DNA from: Plotosus lineatus | Lineage: Eukaryota > Chordata > Actinopteri > Siluriformes > Plotosidae | Assembly (NCBI GenBank): GCA_024760905.1 | Contig: CM045733.1 | Location: 23,968,501-24,032,500 of the forward strand | Length of the DNA stretch: 64,000 bases | Reading direction: 5' to 3' | Part shown: positions 23,368-34,468 of the stretch, in pieces | Numbering within the stretch: the first letter of the stretch is position 1 | Layout: the number at the start of each line of letters is the position of its first letter | The notes under the pieces: generated by a model | Seen by the model: only the letters and a program-made list of their open reading frames with translations | Databases searched by the model: none | Told to the model about the DNA's origin: nothing | Made by a program: the position numbers and the translations under genes

Positions 23368-23571
23368 GAAACTAGGAGCAGTGGGCAGTCACACTGTGCG
23401 GTGCCCAGAGTGCTGTTCAGGCTAAGATGCCTTGCTCAAGGCCACTTCAGCCATGAATGTGGAGCAAGGGAAGGTGTGGCTCACATTGCTACCCCATATA
23501 TTTCCTGCTGGTTCAGGAATCCACCAAGCAACCTTTTGGTAACAAGGTCTCTCTCTATTGGGCCGTGGCTT

Positions 23572-23715
23572 CCCCCATATCTTTGGACTGTGGGAGGAAA
23601 CCGGAGTATCTGGGGGTAACCCAAGCAAACACAGGGAGAAAATGCAAACTCCACACAGTAATGCCCTCATCGAACCCAGGACTTGGATCCAGGATGATGT
23701 TTTCACCACTACATC
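23572..23715 (-). mobile_element. SINE-2 fragment, head half
   Basis: The minus strand reads 'tttgcattttctccctgtg', 'gcttgggttacccccagata' and 'cctcccacagtccaaagat'. The tail is absent and the B box is degraded. Confidence 0.65.
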
Positions 23716-24289
23716 ATTTTGTTACCCACTTGGTTTGTTTGATTTTCCTTTGTAAGCCAAATCTGAGAATAAAAAGTAGTGACCAAGATGGTGGTGCAAA
23801 GCTCATTTATAGTGCTGTCGGTGTGTGTGTGTGTGTAGAACAAAAGAAAGAATAAGAAAATCTCATGGGTTTCATTAAAAAACATAGAGCCTTCCTCAAG
23901 TACATTGTGAAAGTCCCTTTCCTTGAATGCTATCTTTCTGTTTTGTCTCATCGCTACAAGGCATGAACACTTCTAGGTGTGACCTGTCTGGTATATGGTC
24001 TCGCCCTCTGCCAGGCAGAAAGAATAACCCAGCAAAATTGATTAGAGGGGAAAAAGTTCAGGACAGATAATGGACATGGACAGCTTAACACACTGTTGAA
24101 ACTCAAAAAACCTGAATCAGAGCTTTTGGAGATTCCTTACTGCAGTAGTCTGCAATTCAATCTTCATACTCTTTCATATTAATTCATGGAGGCTGTGAAA
24201 GCAACTGAAAGCTTCCATGTTTGTGACTGATTCATGAGCCAGACTCAGAACTGTAGATTTATTTATGGTCTTACAGTGCAGTAAAAAGA
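23716..24289. other. Non-coding stretch, nothing recognised
   Basis: No domain-bearing frame or repeat terminus seen. Confidence 0.5.
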
Positions 24290-25560
24290 ATTTGAAAGCA
24301 TTGTGCTTAGACCTCTGCATCTTTTCCATCATGCCAGTCACTTGCATGATGTCATTCGCCACATCCATAAATCTCGTCTTTTGCCTTTCTCTTCTCCTCC
24401 ATCATACCCACTCACTTCAATTCTACTTACTGCACCTAAACAACTTACAAGTCAACTCACAGAAACATGTCAACTTACAGCATATGTTATTTATATTATA
24501 TATGAATGCACTTAGTATCACACAGTAGTGAGTATGTGTGCTGTGAGATGGTAATGCAGTGAGTTGATGCAGACCCATTGCCTCTTCCAGCTCCGCTTCC
24601 TGTCTTGTTAGTGCTATTATGTCCATCACATCCACCATAGATGAACGCACTACTGTTTTATAAACCCTTTCCTTCACCTTTTTACCAAAAATCACTTCTG
24701 AACCACAAATAGTATTAAAGAGTGAAATTCCCATTCTTGCCCTTCAGCATTCCTCTTCCTCACACCATACAATACCTACCCTTCACTTCCTTCTCTCAGT
24801 TTCCATCACCAACAAAATCACTAAGGTCTGCATCAATCATCACTCTTTCATCCCTCGGAACACTCTCAACCACTTCCTCTACTCTCTCCAGAAGTCTTCC
24901 TTATTGTCCCTTTAATACCCTGCTTGTAGAGCACATGCACTGATGATATTTAAAAGTCTCCCCTTCAATTTCTACCTTGGCTCTCAACACTCCGTCAGGC
25001 TTTCGATTTACTTCCAACACACCTCTGGTAAGCTCTTCTTTGCAGATAACCCATCCATACCATGATAAAACAACTTGGATCCACCTCCAATGTTTCTGGT
25101 CTTACTCCCTTCCCACATGGTTTCTTGTTCACACAATATGTCTACCTTCCTGCACTTCATCATATCATCTAGCTCTCACCCTTTACCAGTCATCGTGCCA
25201 ACATCACCGTTTGGACATGCTTATCTCTTCTCTTCTTTCCCTGTCTTGAGATGCATCTTTTTTCTCTTCTTCTTGGCCAAACATAAGCCCACTTGCTATC
25301 TGTACACCGCTGGCTAACAGTACTGGTGGCAGTTGTTGTTAACCCAGGCCTTGACCGCTCTGGTATGAACATTCTGTTCTGAATCTGCATGTTTGATTTG
25401 GCACAAGTTTTATGTTGGATGCCGTTTCCCATTTACCCGGACTTGGGATCTTCACTGAGCCCACACTGGCTTGTTTGACCTCTGGTTGAATTAGCAGACA
25501 ATCCTGCTCAAGGGTGGAAAAAAAAGGGATAAGTGAATTTCTATCAGTCATCGACACAAT
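24290..25560 (-). mobile_element. Old, diverged RTE LINE relic
   Basis: On the minus strand, short stretches still resemble the RTE endonuclease of this window: 'KLFYHGMDG' (about 25070-25050), a 'VDILCEQET'-like stretch (about 25145) and 'SVRVFRGMKE'-type text near 24860. The 5' region carries 'cataccagagcggtcaaggcc' like the other copies. Many stops and frameshifts. It is far more diverged than its neighbours, so it is either an older insertion or another subfamily. Confidence 0.6.
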
Positions 25561-25587
25561 TACGCACTGTGCAACATGACCACAATT

Positions 25588-25890
25588 AATGGTTCATATA
25601 GTTCATTCAAGTCTGGTCATTTTGAGCGCTGCAGCTATGTAAAAGAGAGTTTTCCATGAGAGCTAACATGCAGAAAAAAGTGGACTGTGATGCCAGACTG
25701 CACTGAGCCATAGTAAATGCATTGTTCACATTCATGTCAATTAATAGATCCATTCTTTGTGCAGTGAGTCTTATTTTTGACCATTTACTTGTACCCGTTA
25801 GCTACGTGACCTCATAAATCACATTACCAAGTATCACAATTCTTGCAGCATTATGCTTTTCAGTAAACTCAGAATATTTTCTGGGAAATA
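25588..25890 (+). repeat. Unclassified dispersed repeat U, copy 1
   Basis: Shares 'ttcatatagttca..caagtctggtcat', 'gagtt...atgagagctaacatgcag', 'gaaccatagtaaat..ttcaca' and following text with 42094-42300 and 42680-42990. No tRNA-like head, open frame or inverted ends were seen. Confidence 0.6.
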
Positions 25891-26171
25891 GGGTAGCATG
25901 AATGAAACGCTCTTTTAAATCTCACAACATAGAGCTAGAGACACCCACTGCAGCTCATGTAACTATTAGCATCTATAATGTAGGTGTTTGGGCGCTTACT
26001 ACTCAAATTGAAAAGAAGAATTCATCAGACCTTTAATACATCATTTTGCATTCAGTCCCAAATGCATGGAGTAGCGAACCCATGCTTGACCTCTCCACTT
26101 CTGCATCATGATACCTCGAAGTATTTTATTTAATTTTACCAAGCGCTTTATAGTCACTGGAAGGGTGGAAG

Positions 26172-27107
26172 ACGACAAGATATAGTCCACCTGTGTGCTC
26201 CTATCTCCACTTTTATACGTCACCCTAAGCTCCTCTCTCTTCTGGAAGAAAATATTCACCACAGCCATTTCCATCCTTTTTGCAAAATCTATCAACAAAT
26301 CTATCTGTCCTTCTGTGTTCCTGTCCTGGATACCAAACCTGCCCATCACTTCCTCGTCGCCTCTGTTGCCTGCACCGACATGTCCATTGAAGTCTACACC
26401 AATGACCACTCTTTCACCTCTGGGGGTATTCTGCATCACTTCATCTAACTCACTCCAGAATCTCTCCTTCTCTTCTAGCTTACATCCTGCCTGTGGGGCA
26501 TAAGCACTAACAACATTGAACATCACACCTTCAATTTCTAACTTGAGACTCATCACTCTGTCTGACACTCTTTTCACCTCTAGAACATTCCTGACAAACC
26601 CATTCTTCAAGATGACTCCTACTCTATTTCTCTTCCCATCCACACCATGATGGAACAGCTTAAACCCTGCTCCTAAGCTTCTAGCCCTGCTACCTTTCCA
26701 CCTGGTCTCCTGAACACACAGTATGTCCACCTTCCTCCTCTGCATCATGTCAGCCAGCTCTCAACCTTTTCCTGTCATAGTTCAACATTCAAAGTCCCTA
26801 CTCTCAGTCCTAGACTCATGCCTTGCCTCTTCTCTCTCCACTTACGGCCACGCCTACCGCCTCTCCTTTTTCGACCAACAGTAGTCCAATTTCCACCATT
26901 ACCCTGTTGGTTAACAGCACTGATGATGGTCGTTGCTAACCCGGGCCTCGACCGATCCGGTATGGAGGTAATATTTGTTATTTGCATATCAAGTCTGACA
27001 TTGATGTTATGTTGGATGCCCTTCCTGACACAACCCTCTGCATTTATCTGGGCTTGGGACCGGCGTGAGGGAGAGACACTGGCTTGTGCCCCCCACCCCG
27101 GCTGCAT
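26172..27107 (-). mobile_element. RTE LINE 5' portion with endonuclease domain
   Basis: From the LINE 5' end at 27107 the minus strand encodes a basic leader and then the endonuclease (about 26760-26200: 'DILCVQETRWKGSRARSLGA', 'VVSAYAPQAG', 'VVIGVDFNGHVG', 'VTYKSGDRSTQVDYIL'). It is open for about 235 codons but stops after 'VDYIL', so linker and reverse transcriptase are absent. A frameshift separates the leader from the endonuclease near 26775. Confidence 0.85.
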
Positions 27108-27278
27108 TTTTTAAAAAAAATTATAAATCTTTAAATTAAAAAAATATATATGATAATAATTTTTTTAAATTTAAATATTCATCATTTTTAATTTGATGAA
27201 TATTTAAATAAAAAAACCAAACAAAATGCATGCACTGAAGCCACATGAATTGAAGCGAGAAGTAGCGAGGGATCCCTG
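27108..27278. mobile_element. MITE-M terminal fragment
   Basis: Matches the right end of MITE-M: 'gatgaatatttaaa', 'tgcactgaagccacatgaat', 'gaagtagcgagggatccctg', with TA at 27279-27280. The left part is replaced by the RTE fragment. Confidence 0.7.
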
Positions 27279-27362
27279 TATTGGCTTTAAGTCCCAGGCT
27301 GTGTGGAGTGTGGCATACAACAGCATGAATAGTAGTGAAATAAAATTAATCAAGCTAATGGC

Positions 27363-27546
27363 GTGACGACATAATGATGTCTGCTTCACGGCAAGAAGAT
27401 CCTGGCTTTGATCTGAGGACATTTCTGTATGAAGATTGCATGCTCTCCATGTGTGTCTCCTCTTGTGTTGGCTTTTTCAAGGCACTTCAGTTTCTACTCA
27501 GGCCCATTATTGTAATTGGCTGTTCCGAATCGCTCGGAGGTGTGTA
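27363..27546 (+). mobile_element. SINE-2 fragment, head half
   Basis: 'tctgcttcacggcaagaaga' head, 'gattgcatgctctccatgtg' block and 'aattggctgttccgaatcgc', running into a (TG)n tract. Confidence 0.65.
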
Positions 27547-27549
27547 AGT

Positions 27550-27629
<80 letters not shown>

Positions 27630-27634
27630 GTGAA
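27547..27634. repeat. (TG)n microsatellite
   Basis: TG repeat of more than 40 units. Confidence 0.95.
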
Positions 27635-27639
27635 TTATT

Positions 27640-27760
27640 TAATTTCAGCTTTTGAAACAGCTGATCATACTATTCTTCTTGTTAGATTAGAAAATGTTGG
27701 AATGAAGGCACTGGCCCTCTCTTGGTTTTGGTATTATGAAACGTATCAAGCTCCTTTTGT
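27640..27760 (+). pseudogene. L2/CR1-type reverse transcriptase fragment
   Basis: Translation gives 'SAFETADHTILLVRLENVGM' followed by 'ALSWFWYYET', matching the catalytic-region motif ('...FDTVDH.ILL.RL...G..G.ALSWF') of L2/CR1/jockey-group reverse transcriptases. Only about 40 residues remain. Confidence 0.75.
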
Positions 27761-27814
27761 AGTTGCAACTCTATATCTCTGTACCTATTAATGTTAAGTT
27801 TAGTGTTCCATGAG

Positions 27815-28073
27815 TCTTGGATATTCTCCCTATGCTTGTGTGGGCTTCATTCAGGTACTCTGGTTTCCTCCCACAAAGTACCTAGAGGAAACCTCTACAA
27901 ATTTTTTTTTTCAGGGGTGGGGGTTACACACAGAAATGCCTTCACTGAGCCTGTCACTCAAACCCCAGGACTCAAACCTAAGACCACTATACCGCCGTGC
28001 CTCCCCCAACAACTTGCACATGAGGCTAATTAGCTGTTTCAAATTGCCCCAGGGTGTGAGTATGACTGGTTGT

Positions 28074-28159
<86 letters not shown>

Positions 28160-28256
28160 ATGTGTTGCCCTGCAATGGTGTAGCAAGCTGCTCCAGGTGA
28201 TCCCCCTCCTTTGCCAAGTGTCAGCTGAGACAGGTGCCAGTCTCCCTGAGGCAGTT
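27815..28256 (+). mobile_element. SINE-2-like fragment with internal (TG)n
   Basis: Contains 'ttctccctatgcttgtgtgg', 'ctggtttcctcccacaaag' and the tail 'gctgagacaggtgccagtct', with an 88-bp (TG)n run at about 28073-28160 in the middle. Confidence 0.6.
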
Positions 28257-28606
28257 TTCTTCTTTTTCCTTTTCCTTTCGGCTGTTTCCTTTTTTCAGGG
28301 GTCATCACAGTGAATCATCGCATGTTTGATTTGGCATAGGTTTTTATGTCGGATGCCCTTCCTGACACAACCGTATAACAAGGGCCAGAAACACGCTGAC
28401 GGCCACGCAGCCTACTTTTTACAAAAGTGAGCAATGGTTCTTTTACATGAACCTCTCACCATAGACAGTGAGAGACATGACCGGCCTTTGATAACCCAGT
28501 TAGCTGCACTGGGGGGGACAGTGACAACCTTGTGGAGAGTGGGACTCAAACGCCCAACCCTAAGATCAGACATCCAGCACCTTTAACCACAAGTCCACCA
28601 CTGCCC
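28257..28606 (-). mobile_element. SINE-1 copy with RTE-type tail
   Basis: The minus strand gives a SINE-1 head ('gggcagtggtggacttgtgg'), a complete body, 'gtcaggaagggcatccgaca', 'tgccaaatcaaacatg' and 'gattcactgtgatgacccct', then the A/G-rich tail. Confidence 0.88.
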
Positions 28607-28671
28607 GCAACAGGGCAACTGCGATCCTAACAGGATTAAAAAGTTTTGATGTACACGACTCAGAAACATAA

Positions 28672-28825
28672 GAACTTTCTTCTTCTTCTTTTCCTTTCAG
28701 CTGTTCCCTTCCAGGGTCGCCACAGCGAATCATCTGCCTCCATCTCACCCTATCCTCTGCATCTTCTTCTCTTACACCAACTACCTTCATGTCCTCCTTC
28801 ACCACATCCAAAAATCTTCTCTTTT
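28672..28825 (-). mobile_element. 5'-truncated RTE LINE, 154 bp, 13-bp target duplication
   Basis: Only the last codons ('DVVKEDMKVVGVREEDAEDR' ... 'MIRCGDP') and the 3' tail are present. It is bounded by ctcagaaacataa at 28659-28671 and 28826-28838. This is a textbook truncated insertion and fixes the LINE's 3' end. Confidence 0.9.
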
Positions 28826-29690
28826 CTCAGAAACATAAAAACACAAACTACAATTAGGTTTTTTAAATTGTTTTTACATGTTTATTTAATTCAAGGATTA
28901 TTCCAAGTTTGAATATTGGATAATGGATATTGTTATTAATTCACAATGTTTCCTTGGTTCTAATTGGTGGATTGAGTGAGTGAGTGTGAAATATTTGTGC
29001 TTCAACCACAGGCATGTAGTCATAAGCTTACTGATTATGTAGTAACTCTGGATAGTCTTTTGATTTCATTATGTACAGCAGAAATACCTTGATCTTCTTC
29101 TTTCTTCTTCTTTTCCTTTCGGCTGTTCCCTTCAGGGGTCGCCACAGCAAATGATCTGCCTCCATCTCTCCCTATCCTCTGCATCTTCTACTCTTACTCC
29201 AACGACCTTCATGTCCGCCTTCACCACATCCATAAATCTTCTCTTTGGTCTTCCTCTGGGCTTTTTGCCTGGTAGTTCCAACCTCAGCATCCTACGACCA
29301 ATAAACTCACTATCCCTCCTCTGTACATGTCCAAACCATCTCAATCTAGCCTCTCTGACTTTGTCTCCAAAACATCTAACATGTGCTGTCCCTCTGATGT
29401 ACTCATTTCTGATCCTATCCATCCTCGTTACTCCCAAAGAGAACCTCAACATTTTCATCTCTGCTACCTCCAACTCTGACTCCTGTCTTTTCCCCAGTGC
29501 CACTGTCTCTAAACCATACAACATTGCTGGCCTCATCACCGTCTTGTACACTTTTCCCTTCATTCTTGCCGATACTCTCCTATCACACATCACACCGGAC
29601 ACTTTTCTCCATCCATTCCAACCTGCCTGCACGCGCTTCTTCACCTCTTTTCCACACTCTCCATTGCTCTGGATTGTTGAGCCTAAGTAC

Positions 29691-30653
29691 TTAAAATCCT
29701 CCACCTTCTTTATCTCTGCCCCCTGTAACCTCAAATTTCCTCTTGGGTCCTTGTCGTTCACACACGTATTCTGTCTTACTAAGACTAATCTTCAATCCCC
29801 TCCTTTCCAGGCCATACCTCCACCTCTCTAGATTTTCCTCCACTTGGTCTCTGCTCTCACTACAGATCATGATGTCATCTGCAAACATCATAGTCCATGG
29901 AGATTTTTGTCTAACCTCGTCTGTTAGCCTGTCCATCACCATAGCAAACAAGAAGGGGCTGGGAGCTGACCCTTGATGCAGTCCCACCTCCACCTTGAAC
30001 TCTTCTGTCACACCGACAGCACACCTCACCACTGTCTTACATCTCTCATACATGTCCTGCACCACTCTAACATACTTCTCTGTCACTCCAGACTTCCTCA
30101 TACAATACCACAGTTCTTCCCTCGGCACCCTGTCATATGCTTTCTCCAGATCCACAAAGGCACAATGCAGCTCCTTCTGACCTTCTCTGTACTTCTCTAT
30201 TAACATCCTCAAAGCAAACACTGCATCTGTGGTGCTCTTTCTTGGCATGAAACCAAACTGTTGTTCACAAATGCTGACCTCTGCCCTTAGTCTTGCTTCC
30301 ACTATTCTTTCCCATAGCTTCATTGTATGACTCATCAACTTTATCCCTCTGTAGTTGCCACAACTCTGTACATCTCCCTTGTTCTTAAAAATGGGCACAA
30401 TCACACTTCTCCTCCATTCCTCTGGCATCTGCTCACTTTCTAAGACCTTGTTGAATATTCTTGTCAGAAAATCTACTGCTACCTCCCCTAGACACTTCCA
30501 TACCTCAACTGGTATGTCATCAGGGCCAACTGCCTTTCCACTCTTCATCCTCTTCAATGCCCTCCTCACTTCTCCCTTACTAATCTTTGCTACTTCCTGC
30601 TCCTCAATGGTCACCCCTTCTACTCTTTTTTCTCTCTCATTTTCCTCATTCAA
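29691..30653 (-). pseudogene. RTE reverse transcriptase domain (longest open segment)
   Basis: A 320-codon open segment inside the LINE. It contains the reverse transcriptase finger/palm motifs, with 'FVDLEKAYDRVPR' (first catalytic Asp) and 'FADD' (catalytic pair). The enzyme copies the LINE RNA at the nicked genomic target. It continues in another frame as the C-terminal segment 29132-29761, overlapping by 71 bp, so one frameshift separates them. It has no initiating context of its own. Confidence 0.85.
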
Positions 30654-30654
30654 T

Positions 30655-30822
30655 CATATTTATTTATTTATTTACTTATATAATATATATGTATGTGTGT
30701 ATGTTTGTATATGTATCTATTTTTGCACCCCTTACTGATGGTACCTCAAGAGCCTGTAACAGTGAATTTCTCCATTGTGAGATTAATAAAGCTGTATCTT
30801 ATCTTATCTTATCTTATCTTCA
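30655..30822 (+). mobile_element. L2/Rex1-type LINE 3' end inserted in the RTE
   Basis: Carries 'ttgtgagattaataaagctg' followed by (tatct)n, the typical 3' end of short L2/Rex1-type LINE insertions, after an AT-rich stretch. RTE coding sequence resumes on both sides ('FEDKIR' and 'MNEENEREKRVEG'). Confidence 0.7.
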
Positions 30823-32435
30823 AAGTACTCTTTCCATCTTCCCAGCACACTTCTGTCATCAGTCAATACATTTCCTTCTCTGTCCTTTATCACTCTAACT
30901 TGCTGCACGTCTTTCCCATCTCTATTTCTCTGCTGTGCTAACCTGTATAGATCATTTTCTCCCTCCTTACTGTTCAACCTATCATACAAGTCATCATACG
31001 CCCTCTGTTTGGCCTTTGACACTGCTACCTTCGCCTTATGCTGTGTCTCCCTGTACTCCTGTTTACTCTCTTCGGTCCTCTCAATGTCCCACTTCTTCTT
31101 GGCTAACCTCTTCTTTTGTACACACTCCTGCACTTCCTCATTCCACCACCAAGTTTCCTTATCTACTTTCCTTCCAGAGGACACACCAAGTACTCTCCTA
31201 CCGGTCTCCTGATCACATTGGCTGTGATTGTCCAGTCCTCTGGAAGCACTTCCTGACTACCCAAAGCCTGTTTCAACTCCTCCTTGAAGACAACACGACA
31301 CTCTTCCTTTTTCAGCTTCCACCACTTTGTCTTCTGCTCTGCCTTTGCCTTTTTCACCTTTCTCACCATCAGTGTCATCCTGCACACCACCATCCTATGC
31401 TGTTTGGCAACACTCTCACCCACTACTACTTTGCAGTCACTGACTTCCTTCAAATTACATCGCCTACACAAGATGTAGTCTACCTGTGTGCTCTTACCTC
31501 CGCTTTCATAAGTCACCCTATGGTTCTGTTTCTTCTTGAAGAAAGTATTCACCACAGCCATTTCCATCCTTTTTGCAAAATCGATCAACATCTGTCCTTC
31601 TGTGTTCCTGTCCTGGATACCAAACCTGCCCATCACTTCCTCGTCCCCTCTGTTGCCTGCACCAACATGTCCATTGAAGTCTGCACCAATGACCACTCTT
31701 TCACCTCTGGGGGTTCATCTAACTCACTCCAGAATCTCTCCTTCTCTTCTAGCTTACATCCTGCCTGTGGGGCATAAGCACTAACAACATTGACCATCAC
31801 GCCTTCAATTTCTAACTTGAGACTCATCACTCTGTCTGACACTCTTTTCACTTCTAGAACATTCCTGACAAACCCCTCCTTCAAGATGACTCCTACTCCA
31901 TTTCTCTTCCCATCCACACCATTATAAAACAGTTTAAACCCTGCTCCTAAGCTTCTAGCCTTGCTACCTTTCCACCTTGTCTCCTGAACACACAGTATGT
32001 CCACCTTCCTCCTCTGCATCATGTCAGCCAGCTCCCTATCTTTTCCTTGCATAGTTCCAACATTCAAAGTCCCTACTCTCAGTCCTAGGCTCATGCATTT
32101 CCTCTTCTCTCTCTGCCTACGGACACGCCTCCCGCCTCTCCTTCTTCGACGTCTTCGACCAACAGTAGTCCAATTTCCATCAGCACCCTGTTGGTTGACA
32201 GCACTGATGGCGGTCGTTGTTAACCCGGGCCTCGACCGATCCGGTATGAATTCTGTATTGATCATTTGCATTTTTAAATGTGGCAGAAGTTTTACGCCGG
32301 ATGCCCTTCTTGTCGCGACCCTCTGCATTTATCCGGGCTTGGGACCGGCATAAGGGGGAGAGACACTGGTTAGCTAGTCTTTCATTTAAAATGTAGATAA
32401 TATTATCCATTCAGCCTTCCTTCATCTCAGAAATA

Positions 32436-32437
<2 letters not shown>

Positions 32438-32468
<31 letters not shown>

Positions 32469-32948
32469 TTTCTTCTTCTTCTTCTTCTTCTTTTTTTGCT
32501 TTCGGCTTTTCCCTTCAAGGGTCGCCACAGCGAACCGTTCACCTCCATCTCACCCTGTCCTCTGCATCGTCTACTTTTACTCCAGCTACCTTCATGTCCT
32601 ACTTCACCACATCCATGAATCTTCTCTTTGGTCTTCCTTGAGTCTAGGCCTTCTGCCTGGTAGTTCCAACCTCAGCATCCTACTACCAATATACCCACTA
32701 TCCCTCATCTGTACATGTCCAAACCATCTCAATTTAGCCTATCTGACTTTGTCTCCAAAACTTCTTAAATGGGCTGTCCCTCTGATGTACTCATTCCTGA
32801 TCCTATCCATCCACGTTACTCCCAAAGAGAACCAACACTTTCATCTCTGCTACCTCCAGCTCTGCCTCCTGTCTTTTCCCCAGTGCCACTGTTTCTAACC
32901 CATACAACATCGCTGGCCTCATCACCGTCTTGTACAGTTTTCCTTTCT
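32438..32948 (-). mobile_element. RTE LINE, 5'-truncated 3' portion
   Basis: The minus strand encodes the RT C-terminal region ('KVYKTV', a 'NEYIRGTAHLRSFGDKVR'-like stretch and the 'DVVK' end with frameshifts), ending in a (gaa)n tract interrupted by 'aaaaaagaag' (32441-32494). Confidence 0.82.
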
Positions 32949-32964
32949 AAGAGAAGAAATATGA

Positions 32965-33447
32965 TGTCACTGCATGATGTGGAAAAATTCATGCTTTTAT
33001 TAGCTCGAGATTAGATTATTATAATGCATTTCTGTCTGGGTGTTCTAATATAGTATAAACAATCCCCACTTTGTCCAGAATGCAGCAGTAAGCGTTATTA
33101 CTCTAACCAGAAATATGAAGACATCACCCTTGTCTGAGCTTCACTGAACTGGCCCCAGTTAAATTTTGCATTGAGTATAAAATATTACTACTGACCTGCA
33201 AAGCACTGAATGATCTCACACCACATTACTGTATAACATGATATAACTGATAACAGTGTCTTAATGATAATGGTGCTTGTTGTTTATGATCACCACACCC
33301 AGTCAGATTAAAAGGCACAGGCTGCTTATTGATGTTTCAAATAATGAAGAGTACAGCAGTGGGCAAAGCTTTCTCTTACAAATTGTCTTAGAATTATGGA
33401 ACAGCCTTCCAGTTGACATTTGGGAATAAGACAAATTTAGGGTTAAA
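32965..33447 (+). pseudogene. L2/CR1-type reverse transcriptase C-terminal relic
   Basis: Translation gives 'HAFISSRLDYYNAFLSGCSN' (about 32990-33048), then with frameshifts 'LSRMQQ', 'FCIEYKILLLTCKALNDLTP' and 'LELWNSLPVDIWE' (about 33388-33429). These match the C-terminal domain of L2/CR1-group reverse transcriptases. The reading is cut at 33449 by a Tigger insertion and seems to resume at 34467 ('KYLFV'). Confidence 0.8.
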
Positions 33448-33449
33448 TA

Positions 33450-34466
33450 CAGTCACTATCCGAGTATCCAACCAGTCGTAAGTCGGATTGGTGGTAAGTC
33501 GGATATTTAACACAATGAAACCGAAACCACCCGGCACTCGCTATGAATTCATGTGAAGAGTATTCTTCACCTGCACGTTCTTTCAACATGCGAAATTAAC
33601 TTGCAGCGTTACTTTGCATGGGTGGGGCCGGTGGCGTAGTGGTTAGGGTGCTACGCTCATGATCAGGAGGTTGTGAGTTTGAATCCCACTGAGACCCTCA
33701 CTGTGCTAAGACCCCTGGGAAAGGTCTCAACCACAAGTGTGCCTCTGTTCACCCAGCAGTATAAATGGGTACCAGTAAAAATATACTGGGAAGGTAACCT
33801 GCAATGGACTAGCGTCCCATCCAGGGGGAGTTGAACTCCTGGTCGCTTAACACTCTGGAAACTGGGGATAAGCACCGGCCTGATGAGCCACGAGGCTCGG
33901 GTGTAAAAACCCAACAGACTTTACCTTACCTACCTACTGTTACTTTGCATTGCTCGCAACATCACTTTCACATTTGTTTGCCTATTATCTTCCCAGCATG
34001 TGTATAGCAACTTTTCCATCTCTGCAATCGGTCCTTCACTCTGTTTTGTGATGATAGTTGACTTACTTGGGCCTGCTGCTTTCACTGCTTCCTTAATGCG
34101 GTCCTTGTCCTTCAAAATTGGAGACACTGTGGAGTTGGAGAGATGGAGATTTCACTTTTACTTTCTTCTTCGTCGACAACGACAGTGCCTACCTTGCTTT
34201 CTTGGTAGAATTGCCATCTGATGAATCGGACTTCCTATTGGGGGCCATGGTAATGGTGTACAGTAAATGAATGTAAAAGAGATGTTACTGTGACGGTATC
34301 TGGTCACTGAGTGTAGTGGTAGAATGCTGTGAGTGTGAGATGCTGGGATGCTGTGCTGCCACAACTATCTTACACATTGCGCTGCCAGACATATACAGTA
34401 AACTCATAATAGGCTTCTGCTAGACGTGGTCGTAAGTACGAGTGGTCATAACTCGGATAGTGAGTG
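33450..34466 (-). mobile_element. Tigger/pogo DNA transposon, 1017 bp, deleted
   Basis: The inverted ends 'cagtcactatccgagt' and, on the right, 'cggatagtgagtg' are flanked by TA at 33448-33449 and 34467-34468. The minus strand retains a Tigger transposase N-terminus from 34248 ('MAPNRKSDSSDGNSTKKAR', then after a frameshift 'SPILKDKDRIKEAV', 'STIITKQSEGPIAEMEKLLY'), the CENP-B-like DNA-binding part. The DDE catalytic domain is missing. A SINE-3 copy (33620-33938) inserted inside later. Confidence 0.9.
33620..33938 (+). mobile_element. SINE-3 copy, 12-bp target duplication
   Basis: Head 'ccggtggcgtagtggttagg', B box 'gtttgaatccc', body 'gtctcaaccacaagtgtgcc' and 'gggtaccagtaaaaatatac', end '(accttacct)'. 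Flanked by gttactttgcat at 33608-33619 and 33939-33950. Confidence 0.92.
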
Positions 34467-34468
34467 TA

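Larger units (their letters stand above)
29093..32370 (-). mobile_element. Nearly full-length RTE-type LINE, about 3.1 kb
   Basis: Minus-strand order: 5' region and basic leader (32370-32080), endonuclease (about 32060-31400; 'ILCVQETRWK', 'VSAYAPQAG', 'SLVQTSMDMLVQ' after a frameshift replacing the catalytic 'GADFNGH' context, restored at 31696-31660), linker ('DKETWWWNEEVQECVQKKRL', about 31170), reverse transcriptase (30653-29691; 'SGKAVGPDDIPVEVWK', 'GFMPRKSTTDAVFALR', 'HQGSAPSPFLFAMVMD', catalytic 'MFADDIMIC') and C-terminal region (29761-29132). The tail is (gaa)n. Two or three frameshifts and a 170-bp foreign insert (30655-30822) disrupt it. Similarity to BovB/RTE proteins explains why such copies are often misannotated as craniofacial development protein 2. 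Confidence 0.9.

Noticed and set aside
29132..32328. Calling the endonuclease/reverse transcriptase frames a cellular gene such as craniofacial development protein 2
   Set aside because: The same sequence occurs many times in the window with (gaa)n tails, truncations and target duplications. It is an RTE LINE; the CFDP2 name is a common misannotation of BovB/RTE-like sequence.
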